From Euborellia annulipes (lineage: Eukaryota; Arthropoda; Insecta; Dermaptera; Anisolabididae), in the NCBI GenBank assembly GCA_023213315.1, contig JAKCPI010000409.1:1-64000 (forward strand): a stretch of DNA of 64,000 nt, in the 5' to 3' direction. Below, piece by piece: positions 53,830 to 63,380 of this stretch. The notes below the pieces were generated by a model, which saw only the letters and a program-made list of their open reading frames with translations, was not told the DNA's origin and searched no databases. The position numbers were made by a program, and so were the translations under genes. Within the stretch, counting starts at the first letter, position 1. The number at the start of each line of letters is the position of its first letter.

Positions 53830-54600
53830 AATAAACGAATTAAAATTGGCCTCTCCTTTTTTTATTCACATTCTACTTCATCAATACAACCAGTTATAAA
53901 ATCTTCGAATACTAAAAAAAAAAATTGTTTTCATTGGATACCAAAAATATAGTTTTTTCCGGGACCTGAGGCCATTTAGACCTCTATTTATTTTAACTGA
54001 TTGGTAGCGAATTCAACTAAATTTTGCGAACACTTAGAAAATTATAGTCTAATTGTAAAAAAAAAAGCCACTGTGTAAGGACAACTATCATTTTAAATGC
54101 ATGAGTTAATTTTTTGTTGGTTGTCAGGTGAAGCGTCACATTTTACCGTAAAAAAATTCAGCCTACATTTTAATAACAACAAAAGATTTTCTACCCTTTT
54201 GCAATAAATGAAATAAAAACAACAATTTCCTTTTAATGAAACCTTTTTGTTATTAATATTACCCCTATAGTCTGTCAAATTTTGATATAAAATAATTCTA
54301 GGATGAAAAACGATGTTTTGGGGAAAATCTTATGACCTCCATTCGCTTGTGACAAACATGTAACCAGGACTTTTATTTTTTGTTTTTATAACACTAAAAA
54401 ACAGAATCGAAACGAACGGTCACCAAATAGGCGATAACCGATAGATATGGAATCAGGGTAGAAGCGATAACAAGGACACTCTGTATTCAATTTGTTCACA
54501 AGCAAAAACAAAAAAAAACTTGACTTATTGAATTTTAATATTCTAATAGGGATGTGCGAACGATTTTTCGGCCAGTAAAGGAAATCTCTTTTTCGGAAAT
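53830..54600. other. AT-rich sequence, decayed SINE and hAT words
   Basis: CCTGAGGCCATTTAGACC near 53966 is SINE-B terminal domain. TAGGGATGTGCGAACG near 54549 resembles a hAT end. No gene. Confidence 0.35.
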
Positions 54601-55060
54601 GGCTGACCATCAAGATGCCGGAGGCTAAGGAATAATCCAATTGCTACAGGCGCGGGGGGGGGGACTCAACCCTCACGTGCTGTATAGGGGAGAGAGAGGC
54701 CAGGTCGAAACCAAAGTAAAACACCACTCGGGAGGCCTGTCACGTGATGCTGCCCCCCTGAAAGCTTTTATATACAGCTACTATTGCTGCTGCTGCTGCT
54801 GTTCTTCTCCATTGCCACTAACGCATCTGACACATATATTGCATCCCTCTCACTCCCTCACTCCCCCCTCCCCTAGGGGCTCAACGCACATGCTATTTGC
54901 GAAAAATTCATGTGCAATCAAATGGAATTTGTTTGAAGTTACAAAAGGCCCAGGAGTATGCCGCATGGGCCATCAATCGATCCTCTGAGCTGTCAATACG
55001 ATTTGGTTTATATCACGACGATATTGTGAGAAGTGTAAATTGGGAATTACTGTACATATG
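54601..55060. other. Higher-complexity island with E-box words
   Basis: Non-repetitive; two CACGTG/TCACGTGA words (about 54676, 54740), a TGC repeat (54786-54800) and CT-rich stretches. Two overlapping plus-strand frames of about 115 codons without known motifs. Candidate regulatory or exonic DNA. Confidence 0.27.
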
Positions 55061-55190
55061 TACACATTGTGCGTTTGATGAATACATTATTACTATTTTA
55101 ATCATATTGATTCTTTTTAATATTAATTCTATAAATTATATCAGTGGCGCCCGGGTTTGGTTTAATCACTGGGGATTCATAATCTCATCA

Positions 55191-55214
55191 GGGGGGGGGG
55201 GGGGGGGGGGGGGG
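55191..55214. repeat. Run of 24 G
   Basis: Uninterrupted G run. It can form G-quadruplexes, and length errors are likely in any read-based assembly. Confidence 0.97.
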
Positions 55215-55590
55215 ATCCTTATTAACAATTTAAAATATTAACCCTATAAAAAAATTTAGTGATTTTAATGTATTGCTTTATTAGGTAATATTTTTCAAAG
55301 AGAATCCACGTAAATGTTTGTCTTGGTTTAAATTATAGGAGGCTAATTGGATAAGCTGCGGATTACGATTCTAGAGTTGCTATACAAACCGAGTTCAAAT
55401 CCCACTTCCTGTGAAAATTTTGCCAATGACTCCTTTATCTCTCTTGTAATTGGAAATTGAGAGATAGGAAAATTAAACAAAAAATAAAATTCAGAGTGAA
55501 AGTAATGCTTAGAAATTTTACATAAATATGAATGAAAAGAAATATTGACGTATGACTAAAAAAAAATATAGTTTTTTTTTTTTTAGCATC
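55215..55590. other. AT-rich sequence with a tRNA-like fragment
   Basis: Around 55335-55420, GGATAAGCTGCGGATTACG and CGAGTTCAAATCCCAC resemble a tRNA-derived SINE head; the rest is not identified. Confidence 0.35.
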
Positions 55591-55902
55591 TTAAGGCGGC
55601 TACACACGTAACTGCACACTTGACATTCATCCATGTGCAATCTTTTTGTACCAGGATGCACAAATTCTCGAGACCACACGGCACAAGCATGTATGTGCAA
55701 GAAACAGCTCATGCCGAAAATTAATCTAAAAATGTCAAACCTATTTACAAATTTATTCGAAAATAACAAGAAATACTCACTTGCTTTAAACAGAGACACA
55801 ATAAATATTAATATTTAAATATTATATGAATTAATATATTTTAATTAAATATCAAATGTCAAGACGTCTATAAAATGGCGGAGAGTTTTGTTTGTGCACG
55901 AT

Positions 55903-56151
55903 CAGTGACGTCATTTGGGGGTGGGAGGCAGGGGGGGGGGGCATTTGCCACCCCCCCAAGGGCTCTGATTTTTATAAAATTTTATATTATTCTAAATAAA
56001 ATACTCCAAAATACATCTACGAGTAGACAAACTGTACAAAATTAAACAATTAATTTAATTAAATATGTTTTGGCCAAATTTGAAAGTAAATTTTAAGAAA
56101 AAAAATATTTGCCCCCCCCCCCCCCAAGAAAAAGTTGAAATGACGCCACTA
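55903..56151 (+). mobile_element. hAT MITE (CAGTGGCGTCATT family), nested
   Basis: Ends CAGTGACGTCATTTGGGGG and GAAATGACGCCACTA; perfect TSD TGCACGAT at 55895-55902 and 56152-56159. Confidence 0.92.
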
Positions 56152-56195
56152 TGCACGATTAAAATTCAATCGAGAATTAAGCGGCTTGCACAATT

Positions 56196-56356
56196 TTTTT
56201 TTTTTAGAACACACTTTTTTCCCATTTACACGCACACATACACACCGTCTTTTCCGCAACTTAGGCCATATAAGACTTTAAACGATAACCGTTATTATGA
56301 AAATATATATATTGGGGTCCAGGCATTCTTATTTAAGCCATTTGGTATCCAAATGG
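56196..56356 (-). mobile_element. SINE-A, 5'-truncated, nested
   Basis: Lacks the tRNA head. TSD GGCTTGCACAATT (56183-56195) against GGCTTTCACAATT (56357-56369). Confidence 0.9.
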
Positions 56357-56475
56357 GGCTTTCACAATTAAAATACTTGAGCAAAATTCTCCTTCCCACG
56401 CTACAGTTTGCTTGTACAAAAAAGATTGCACGTGCATGATTGCCAAGTTTGTAGTTAGGTGTGTAGCCGCCTTAA

Positions 56476-56780
56476 GATGAGTTGGTGCAAACACTATTTA
56501 GAAATTTTCAAAAAAAAGAAAACTCGCACAATCACAAAAAGAAGAGAAGATATTTAAGAAAAAAATATATTTACAATAAAATTATTTATTAATTTTGTAT
56601 TTTATTTACAAAAAATGTTTTCTAATTGGATTGTTATTCGATTCGTCATTAAGGGGTGGTAATAAAATCAATTTTCCAGGAATTATATTTCATTTTTGCT
56701 TATTTTGTCAGCCCTTCAGGAAGGGTGGAGCCCTTTTTATAAAAAGTAAACGAGTTAGATATAAAACTTTTTTTTTTTTT
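56476..56780. other. AT-rich sequence, nothing identified
   Basis: No gene or repeat boundary recognised. Confidence 0.4.
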
Positions 56781-57320
56781 TAGTGAATGTGTCATTTATG
56801 ATTCTCGCTCGCCACCTTCATTAGCCAGAGACTTCCCCCTTTGGTTATATTTCATAATTATAAAATTTGTTTCCTGTTCCCCTCCCCACCCGATTCCTAA
56901 TTGAAGGAGGGGTTGTTATGTTATGGATATAGCCGGTTTCATTTACTAAATGCTCCGGCATTGTGTAGACGTCGCCAGGTCTTAATTGATGTTGATTGTC
57001 AAAACGTTGGGGGCGGGTGGTGCAGCATATATATATAAATAGCGTTTTCCTCCAATAGGGAAATATATAGGGCTCTAGAACGGGGGGGTTGTTTACGTTG
57101 CCAGATTAGCTATGAGTGTAAACAAAGCCATGGGCTTTTCATATGCTGCTGCCACAACACAAGGTGCTTCAAGCAAATGAGCAGCTTACGGAACAGGAAA
57201 CCCTCGAAGCGGCTTAAGCTTCTCATCCTCTTCCCCTACCAATGACGGCAAGGAGGGGGCAGCTAGACAACCTGCCCCACCACACCACACACTCACTTAT
57301 CAATAAAGTATGTCCCAAAA
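56781..57320. promoter_or_regulatory. Candidate regulatory/promoter island
   Basis: The longest non-repetitive, G+C-richer block. It has a TATA-like word (ATATATATATAAATAG, 57028-57046), GGGGGCGGG upstream of it, GTGTAAACAAAG (forkhead-like) at about 57117, and AATAAA at 57302. No protein signal is seen downstream, so a promoter role is only a suggestion. Confidence 0.25.
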
Positions 57321-57596
57321 ATATATATACATTCCGGTGAATTCAAAAAAATTTAAAATAAATCTGGCGTTACAAGCACGGCTGCGCTGGCGACCACGAG
57401 CTAGCCTTGCCTTAGCTGGGACGAGATATAAAATCAAAATTAAAGCTGAAAAGTCTTAAAATTTTGAGATCTTCGCCCCCCCCCCCCCAAATAGACATCC
57501 TAGAGTACTCCCAAATTACCTGTAAATATTTTTACAAGCAAATGGTAGCTCAATGCATTATTAATAAATATAAATAAAAATAAATATGTGTAGGTC

Positions 57597-57650
57597 CTTG
57601 GGCTTGGTGTAGTTGGTAGTTCTTGCCTTCTATACCAAGGGTCGCCATAT
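57597..57650 (+). mobile_element. SINE-A head fragment
   Basis: CTTGGGCTTGGTGTAGTTGG and TATACCAAGGGTCGC, i.e. A box to the start of the B box; the body is missing. The preceding 57321-57596 contains C runs and a GACCACGAGCTAGCC word shared with 7728. Confidence 0.6.
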
Positions 57651-57815
57651 GATTTAGTCTAACCCCTGTAAATCCCCACTAAAAAAATATTCTATACAAA
57701 AAAATAGCAATCGAGAATTGAATTAAAAAACAAATTCAAATATTTGGCTTTATAGGTATTTCATATACAAGAAAGTAAAAAAGTAATAAGAAACCTATCA
57801 TCAATCGAGAATGAA

Positions 57816-58755
57816 AAATCTGGTGTGACTGGTCGCACAGCACACAACTTTCTCTTACCTTCGGTATTCAAAAGTTGTGTTCTGTTTATTAAAGCTTTTG
57901 TGGTTTGAAATATTATTATTAGGAGAATTTTTAATTATAGACCACATTTTTGTATTAAATATGTGTTCTGTGCTTGTCCCATCAGATTTTTTGTGTCGAG
58001 TTATATTTAACAAGATTGGGAGTTTTGTTTATTGGTGAGGCCAAACATCCCATGGCCCCCGGGAATCGAACCCAGGATCTCCGCCTTTCCGGGGCATAGG
58101 CGTGTTGCCCATTGGTGTTTGGTCTCATCAATAAACAACACTCACAGTCTTGTTTAATATATCTATGACTTGTTAAGTCCGAATCGAGATATTTTAAATA
58201 CTATTATCTTATTATATAGACTCGAAAAATATTTAACTAGAGATATATTTAGTTTCCGACGGTACTGTACATTTGAATTTGAAAAATTTATAAACTATTT
58301 GTTTATTTGTATTTTGTTATCATGGCAACCATTTCTCCTGTTTCTTAGCAAGTACAAGAGTAAAGTGGTCTTCAGTTCATTTTAAAGGGTATCTAAAACA
58401 TAATTGATTTTTGAATTTTAATCAAAATCGTTGGAGCAAATTTTGAGAAAATCGAAAAAAACTGAAAAAGTACATCAGTAAAGTACTAGTACACTTTGGT
58501 CAGTTTTGTTCGAAAGCTTCGTGTGACATCCCATGGGGGTGCCTAACTTAAATATAAAATTTCAACCTCCTAGTTCAATTCCTTCATGCTTAAAATTGAA
58601 CACACACAGACAGACCATGTCGCGAAAACCATTTTTTTTGATTCAGGGGACCTCAAAACGTGTATATCAATCAAAATCTTGACATCGAATTTTTGACATT
58701 AATCCAATATTTTCTCTCTCTATATATTAACATATATAGAGGTAAGAAAAAGTAA
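57816..58755 (-). repeat. HER repeat interrupted by AT filler and a foldback
   Basis: First hairpin arm at 57816-57878, an unrelated AT segment of about 80 bp, second arm at 57960-57990, foldback insertion (58009-58154), then the body from CTAGAGATATATTTAG to the short terminal hairpin near 58745. Confidence 0.72.
58009..58154 (-). mobile_element. Foldback element with a tRNA-like centre
   Basis: About 42-bp inverted ends (AACAAGATTGGGAGTTTTG... and ...CAACACTCACAGTCTTGTT) enclose, on the minus strand, CCAATGGGCAACACGCC and CTGGGTTCGATTCCCGGG, an excellent T-arm/B box. The anticodon arm would have an 11-base loop, so it is not a functional tRNA gene. Confidence 0.7.
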
Positions 58756-59687
58756 TTAAGAATCAAAATAAAGCTGAGATGAGATGTTTAATAGATTCCT
58801 TTTCAAGACATTTCTGGTATTCTAAATGCTTTACTTTCTTAAAAGAATAAAATATTTCTTAATCTTCCATACTTATAATTGGGGAAAAAATTTGCATTTT
58901 TACATTGATTTTTTTTTTTTTTTTTTTTTGAACGCTTCTTTCTATTTAAGAAAGTAAGATTGATCTTAAATTTTCAGTAAATAAAACAAATTGTATTTCA
59001 TTTAAATTTCTCACCGCTTTTGGGGTGCGCATCCCTTTCTCCGGGGAAAATGCAAAATAATAATTTTCTTAGATTTTTCACCATCATTATAATTAAATAC
59101 ATTGGGGGGGGGGGAAATAAATAAATCTTTTGTGAATGAATATGTACCTACCCCATTTTTTTTTATGAATAAATAAATAATAAGTGAAGAGACTTGGGGA
59201 TTAATTCGAATGGCAAGGCAAGAGCTTGAAACTTTACCGACTTAAGTCCTTGGGATAAGCTCTGGCGAATTTGTGTATTTTTACCAAAGCCAAGATAAAA
59301 GGAAGCGTCTGCTTTAGATGTTTTTTTTTTTTTCATATAATATTTGTTGGTTTGCCAAAAGAAAGAAAAACTCACAAATTTGTATATACTCTAGATATAT
59401 ACGTTTGGAACATCACATTTACTTTTACATCATTTATTATGAGACGGGCAATTTTCATTTCCTTTTTTTCGTTTGAATATAAGCAAAATAATAAATAAAT
59501 TCTATGACAATCGTTTTTCTTTTTTTGTTTTATTTTCTCGACACACCCTCTTGATGAGGAAGCTTAAAATACAACCTCTAAATTCAAGAAAATATTATTT
59601 TATATTGTTTACACAAAAAAAAAACAGTCGGGATTTAAATTAGAACTCTTGAATGACTACCGGATTTTTTTACCCGTTGGTGTAAAT
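58756..59687. other. AT-rich sequence, nothing identified
   Basis: Long T run near 58911-58929. Short frames at 59163-59498 are composition artefacts without motifs. Confidence 0.4.
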
Positions 59688-59715
59688 CAGGGGTGGCCAA
59701 CCCGCGGCCCACCTC
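59688..59715. mobile_element. Lone hAT terminus
   Basis: CAGGGGTGGCCAACCCGCGG is a classic hAT end; no partner end was found. Confidence 0.5.
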
Positions 59716-59759
59716 ATAATCACACTTTTACAAAAATACATTACATAGGAGAGTCCGGG

Positions 59760-59953
59760 TTACAGCTGAGTGGGCCGTTTCTCGCATCCTATACGCCATC
59801 TTTTGCGGTCGAAGCAGTCTTCCTCCCTTAGACCTCTGGATTCCATGGCTGCCAACACTTTCTTGGACTTCCTCTTCTTCTTCTTCCTGGTGGAACCCAC
59901 ATAAGGAGCTTCTGAGGGATTCTGGCTTCTTCCATTCTAATGAGGTGTCCATA
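59760..59953 (-). pseudogene. LINE ORF2 C-terminus, distal part
   Basis: Minus strand: YGHLIRMEEARIPQKLL, VPPGRRRRGSPRKCW, then after a frameshift MESRGLREEDCFDRKRWRI and a stop at 59760-59762. This is the end of a non-LTR retrotransposon polyprotein of the type with 'GH..RM...RIP', a basic 'GRRxRGRPRxxW' patch and 'DRxxWR'. It continues the frame of 60597-60900; the two are separated by a long-TIR insertion. Confidence 0.8.
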
Positions 59954-60596
59954 TAGTCGGAGGGCTGGCGACAAAAATGGGCAAGAGTTTTCTGAAGGCT
60001 AATCTTTTCAGAATAGGTTGCATTTTAGTGATGAAAAGATACTCTAGAGTCAGCACTTACAGTACCGGAGCGTTTAGCGGGAATAAGCCGGCAAAGTTGC
60101 GGGAAGATGGTTTTTTTACAAATATCTCCAAAACTATGCGGTTTTCTGCAGAAGTTCATCTATACAAAAATAATCGAAATTAAATTACAAACAAAAATGG
60201 TCTGAAACATAATCACGCTAAAGTGAACGGTTCGAGAGATAGTGAGATGGAGAAATATTTATATCTTGTTACAATGACAACCATTGTCAGAATTACAAAT
60301 TTTACCCCTCTATATCTCCCGAACCGTTCATTTTAGCGTGATTATGTACTAGACCATTTTTGTTTGTAATTTAATTTCGAATATTTTTGCTTAGATGAAT
60401 TTTTGCTGAAAACCGCATAGTTTTCGAGATATTTACCAAAAACCATCTTCCCACAACTTTACCGGCTTATTCCCGCTAAACGCTCCAGTACTGGAAGTGC
60501 TGACTCTGGAGTATCTTTCCATCACTAAAATGCAACCTATTCTGAAAATATTAGCCTTCATCTGCCCATTTTTGTCGCCAGCTCTCGGTCTAATTC
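59954..60596. mobile_element. ~640-bp element with long inverted ends inside the LINE
   Basis: Arms of about 270 bp: GGCGACAAAAATGGGCA..., AATAGGTTGCATTTTAGTGA, TAAGCCGGCAAAGTTG, ACGCTAAAGTGAACGG on the left and their complements on the right, with a centre of about 70-90 bases. The right arm differs at scattered positions, so it is not a cloning artefact. No transposase; TSD not clear. Confidence 0.75.
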
Positions 60597-60900
60597 CATT
60601 CCAGTTATTTCCTTTCGATGTTTTCCATTATCGGCTGGGGCACCTTCATTTTTTGTCTTATGATGGTATTTCTCACTTTGTCTCTTATTGTGAGTTTGCA
60701 GCACCTCCTCCAAGGTTCATCTCCATTGCTGTTACTTTTCTTTGGAGCTTTTCAGTCGCCACCCAACTGTCGGATTCATATAATAACCAACTTTCGACTA
60801 TAGATCCGAAAATGCGTTTTTTATTTATTTTTGAGATGTTATTATCCCATATCATTGGGTGAAGTCGAAGTGATGGCGTACAGAGAGCCACTCTAAGCTT
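60597..60900 (-). pseudogene. LINE ORF2 C-terminal region, proximal part
   Basis: Minus strand: FGSIVESWLLYESDSW ('LLYGSExW'-type), ATEKLQRKVTAMEM, frameshift, WRRCCKLTIRDKVRN, IRQKMKVPQPIMENIERK, then stops. This is the region just downstream of the reverse-transcriptase palm in LINE polyproteins, immediately upstream of the 59760-59953 piece. Frameshifts and stops show it is dead. Confidence 0.8.
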
Positions 60901-60911
60901 GAGGCAAATAA

Positions 60912-60963
60912 AACACATGTTCTAAAGAAGGCCGGAATAATCGGCCGAAATGTCGACATTGTT
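60912..60963 (+). ncRNA. Hammerhead-ribozyme-like motif with long paired flanks
   Basis: Core CTAAAGA (G5 to A), extra A, helix II GGCCG/CGGCC around 7 bases, GAAAT, GTC (60952-60954). Stem I: ATGTT with GACAT (one wobble), bulged C, AACA with TGTT. The G5 change should abolish cleavage, but the secondary structure is preserved. Confidence 0.55.
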
Positions 60964-60974
60964 GTTCTTTTCGG

Positions 60975-61315
60975 ATCGTTCAATTTTAAAAATGAAGGAA
61001 TTGAACTAGGAGGTTGAAATTTTATATTTAAGTTAAGCACCCCCTAGAGCGTGAAAATAAGCTTTTAATCAAAATCGACCAAAAAGTACTAGTACTTTAC
61101 TGATGTTAATTTTTCAGTTTTTTTTCGATTTTCTCAAAATTCGCTTCAACGATTTTGATTAAAATTCATAAAATCAATTATTTTTTAGATGCTCTTTGAA
61201 ATGTATATTCTCATTTTCCTCTCAAAATTGTTTGAAGACCACTTTACTCTTGTACTTCATAGGAAGGATAAGAGAAATGGTTGCCATGGTAACAAAATAT
61301 AAATATTAGAAAAGG
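60975..61315 (+). repeat. HER repeat, middle part
   Basis: From AAAATGAAGGAATTGAAC through GTACTAGTACTTTACTGATG to TTGCCATGGTAACAAAATA. Both terminal hairpins are missing. Confidence 0.75.
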
Positions 61316-61529
61316 TTGCTCATTATATTCTTAATATGAATCACCCAGATATGAAACAATTGTTATATTGCAATATGATTTATATTTTATTTAATAGAGA
61401 AAAAAAACAACAAATTAAAAAAAAAAGAAATATTTATTCATCCCATTTATTCCAACTTAAGAGGCCTCAAATTGATTGTGAAATGTTGGCAAGAAAACAA
61501 CATATTCTCTTTTTTTTATAAGCTATTTG
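61316..61529. other. AT-rich sequence, nothing identified
   Basis: A 61-codon frame over 61336-61521 is lysine-rich from A runs and is not called. Confidence 0.4.
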
Positions 61530-61693
61530 TCGCGACCTTCAGACGCCAGAGGGTGGGGTTCGAAACCCAATTTATTATTTAATAAATATTATTATCATAT
61601 CACTTGAATAAAATGTAATAAATGCTACTTAAATATTGAGATAAAATTTGTTTTGTGAGATTAAATGGCCTCGGATGCCAAAAAAGACTTTAA
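61530..61693 (+). mobile_element. SINE-D, tRNA-derived, degenerate
   Basis: B box GGGTTCGAAACCCAA at about 61556, an AATAAATATTATT body and the terminal domain TAAATGGCCTCGGATGCC shared with SINE-A and SINE-B. A-box region weak. Confidence 0.55.
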
Positions 61694-62250
61694 AAAATCT
61701 GGTGTAACTGGTCGCACCAGATTTTTTGTGTTGATATATGTTTAGTTTTCGTCGATATATTAGAATTCAAGATATTGATATAAAATTTATAAAAATAGTT
61801 TTATTTTGTTACCATGGCAACTATTTCTCCAATCTTTCCTATGAAGTACAAGAGTGCCCTCGGGTCCCCTTATTTAAGCCATTTGGATACCAAATGGCTT
61901 AAATAAGAATGCCTGGACCCCAAATAAATATATATTATTAAATAACTGTTATCGTAAAGTCTTAAATGGCCTAAGTTGCCGAAAAGACTGTGTGAATGTG
62001 AGAGTGAATGAGAAAAAAGTGTGAGTGTTTTTTTGTAAAAAAAGTACAAATGTAAAGTGTGCTTCAATGTTGAGAGCAAAATGAGAATATACATTTGAGA
62101 GAGCATCAAAAAATAATTGATTTTTTTTATCAAAATCGTTAGAGCGAATTTTGAGAAAAAAAAAAAAAAAAAAAACTGAAAAAGTGCATCAGTAAAGAAC
62201 TAGTACTTTTTGGCCGATTTTGTTTAAAAGCTTTGTGTTAGATCTAACTT
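61694..62250 (-). repeat. HER repeat with a SINE inside
   Basis: Shortened hairpin (TCTGGTGTAACTGG / CGCACCAGATT), GTTACCATGGCAACTATTTC, SINE-A at 61858-62041, then AAAGTGTGCTTC to TTTGGCCGATTTTGTTTAAAAG. The far end is lost. Confidence 0.78.
61858..62041 (+). mobile_element. SINE-A with a deleted head
   Basis: The first bases of the head (GCCCTCGGG) join directly to TTATTTAAGCC. TSD AAGTACAAGAGT (61846-61857) against AAGTACAAATGT (62042-62053). Confidence 0.85.
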
Positions 62251-62323
62251 AAATATTAATTTTCAGAATTTTCTTGAATTTAAAGAATGAAATAAAGAAA
62301 AAACTTAGCTGGAGCTTTTATTC

Positions 62324-62895
62324 TAGGAATGAAACTCGAGTCGATTTTGGAATCGACTTGATAATTTTCGATTCTCAGAATAGTTTCTGAAAGTCGACTT
62401 TATAATTAAAAACTCTATAATTCGTGCTTAAGACTCAGTAAATATTAAGTACATTTATTTATAAAGTATTTTAACATTTTAATAAATACACCACACACAA
62501 ATATTGTTTTCAATATTTTTATAAAAGAATATATTATCTAGAAATTGTACGTAATATGGCACCGAACATTTAAATAAAATATGGAAGTTGAGTATCAAAA
62601 TAAAACATTAAAATTGAGGAATTAAGAATGCCACATATGTTCACTAACTGATCGGAGAAAGCGTGTTGGTTGGTGTATATGTGTAGGTTTTAAAAGAAAG
62701 ATGAAAGTCAATCAATGAAACGTTACAAACTATATTACCATCGGATATCAAGTATTGTAAGCAAAAAGTCGAAGTCGTCCAGTGAGAATCGATTCTAATC
62801 GACTTGAAAGAGTTTCAACTAGATTCTAAAAAGTCGATTATTTTCAGTAAAAGATCGATTCTTTACTAAAGTCAGAGTCGACTTTTCCATCCCTA
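62324..62895 (+). mobile_element. TAGGGATGG-family MITE with a perfect 8-bp TSD
   Basis: Starts TAGGAATGAAACTCGAG, ends TTTTCCATCCCTA; TSD TTTTATTC at 62316-62323 and 62896-62903. The 8-bp TSD places the whole family in the hAT superfamily. Confidence 0.88.
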
Positions 62896-62903
62896 TTTTA
62901 TTC

Positions 62904-63380
62904 TATCCTACCGCAGTCCTTATTCTCTTCGTTGTTGGATATATTGACAATAAATAAAATTACTTGCTTTACTTATCCAATTTTATTAAGCTCAATACCC
63001 TTCTCTTTGTATTACTCGCACTATATGATGAAATTAGAAAAAACTAACACCCACGTATCTTCTCTCTAAGTGAGCCCTTGAGTGTGGAATTTAATTCCCC
63101 ATAATGGAAAAAGTAACTCTAATCCTTTCAATGGAAATATAAAACATTTTTTTTTTCTATTCTTTATTTATTCTTTTTTTTTTTTAATAGAAAATAACGC
63201 CCTTTCTCTTTTTTTTTTTAGGCATTCATCTCAAATCCACAGTTGTTATTTGTTCAAAACCAGATCCCTTCATTTTGACACAAGAATAGAGCAGACAGAC
63301 AGACAGACAGACAGACACACTTGAGTTGATATAAATGGCCTGAAGGCATTCGAGAACGGGAAAACAAACATAGGTGTCAA
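62904..63380. other. AT-rich sequence with a (GACA)n microsatellite
   Basis: T-rich tracts, then (CAGA)n at 63293-63317. No gene. Confidence 0.45.

Larger units (their letters stand above)
55595..56471. mobile_element. TTAA-flanked MITE with long TIRs, hosting two insertions
   Basis: Ends GGCGGCTACACACGTAACTG and GTGTGTAGCCGCC, with inverted matches extending about 60 bp (GTGCAATCTTTTTGTAC / GTACAAAAAAGATTGCAC). TTAA on both sides (55591-55594, 56472-56475), the target of piggyBac-type elements. It contains a hAT MITE and a SINE. No transposase. Confidence 0.75.

Noticed and set aside
54641..55241. Two ~115-codon frames near the TGC repeat
   Set aside because: They cross a G run and microsatellites and have no motif; the island is listed without a gene.
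56985..57015. Hammerhead-like tail (CAAAACGTTGGG)
   Set aside because: No CUGANGA core or helix II upstream; a chance match.
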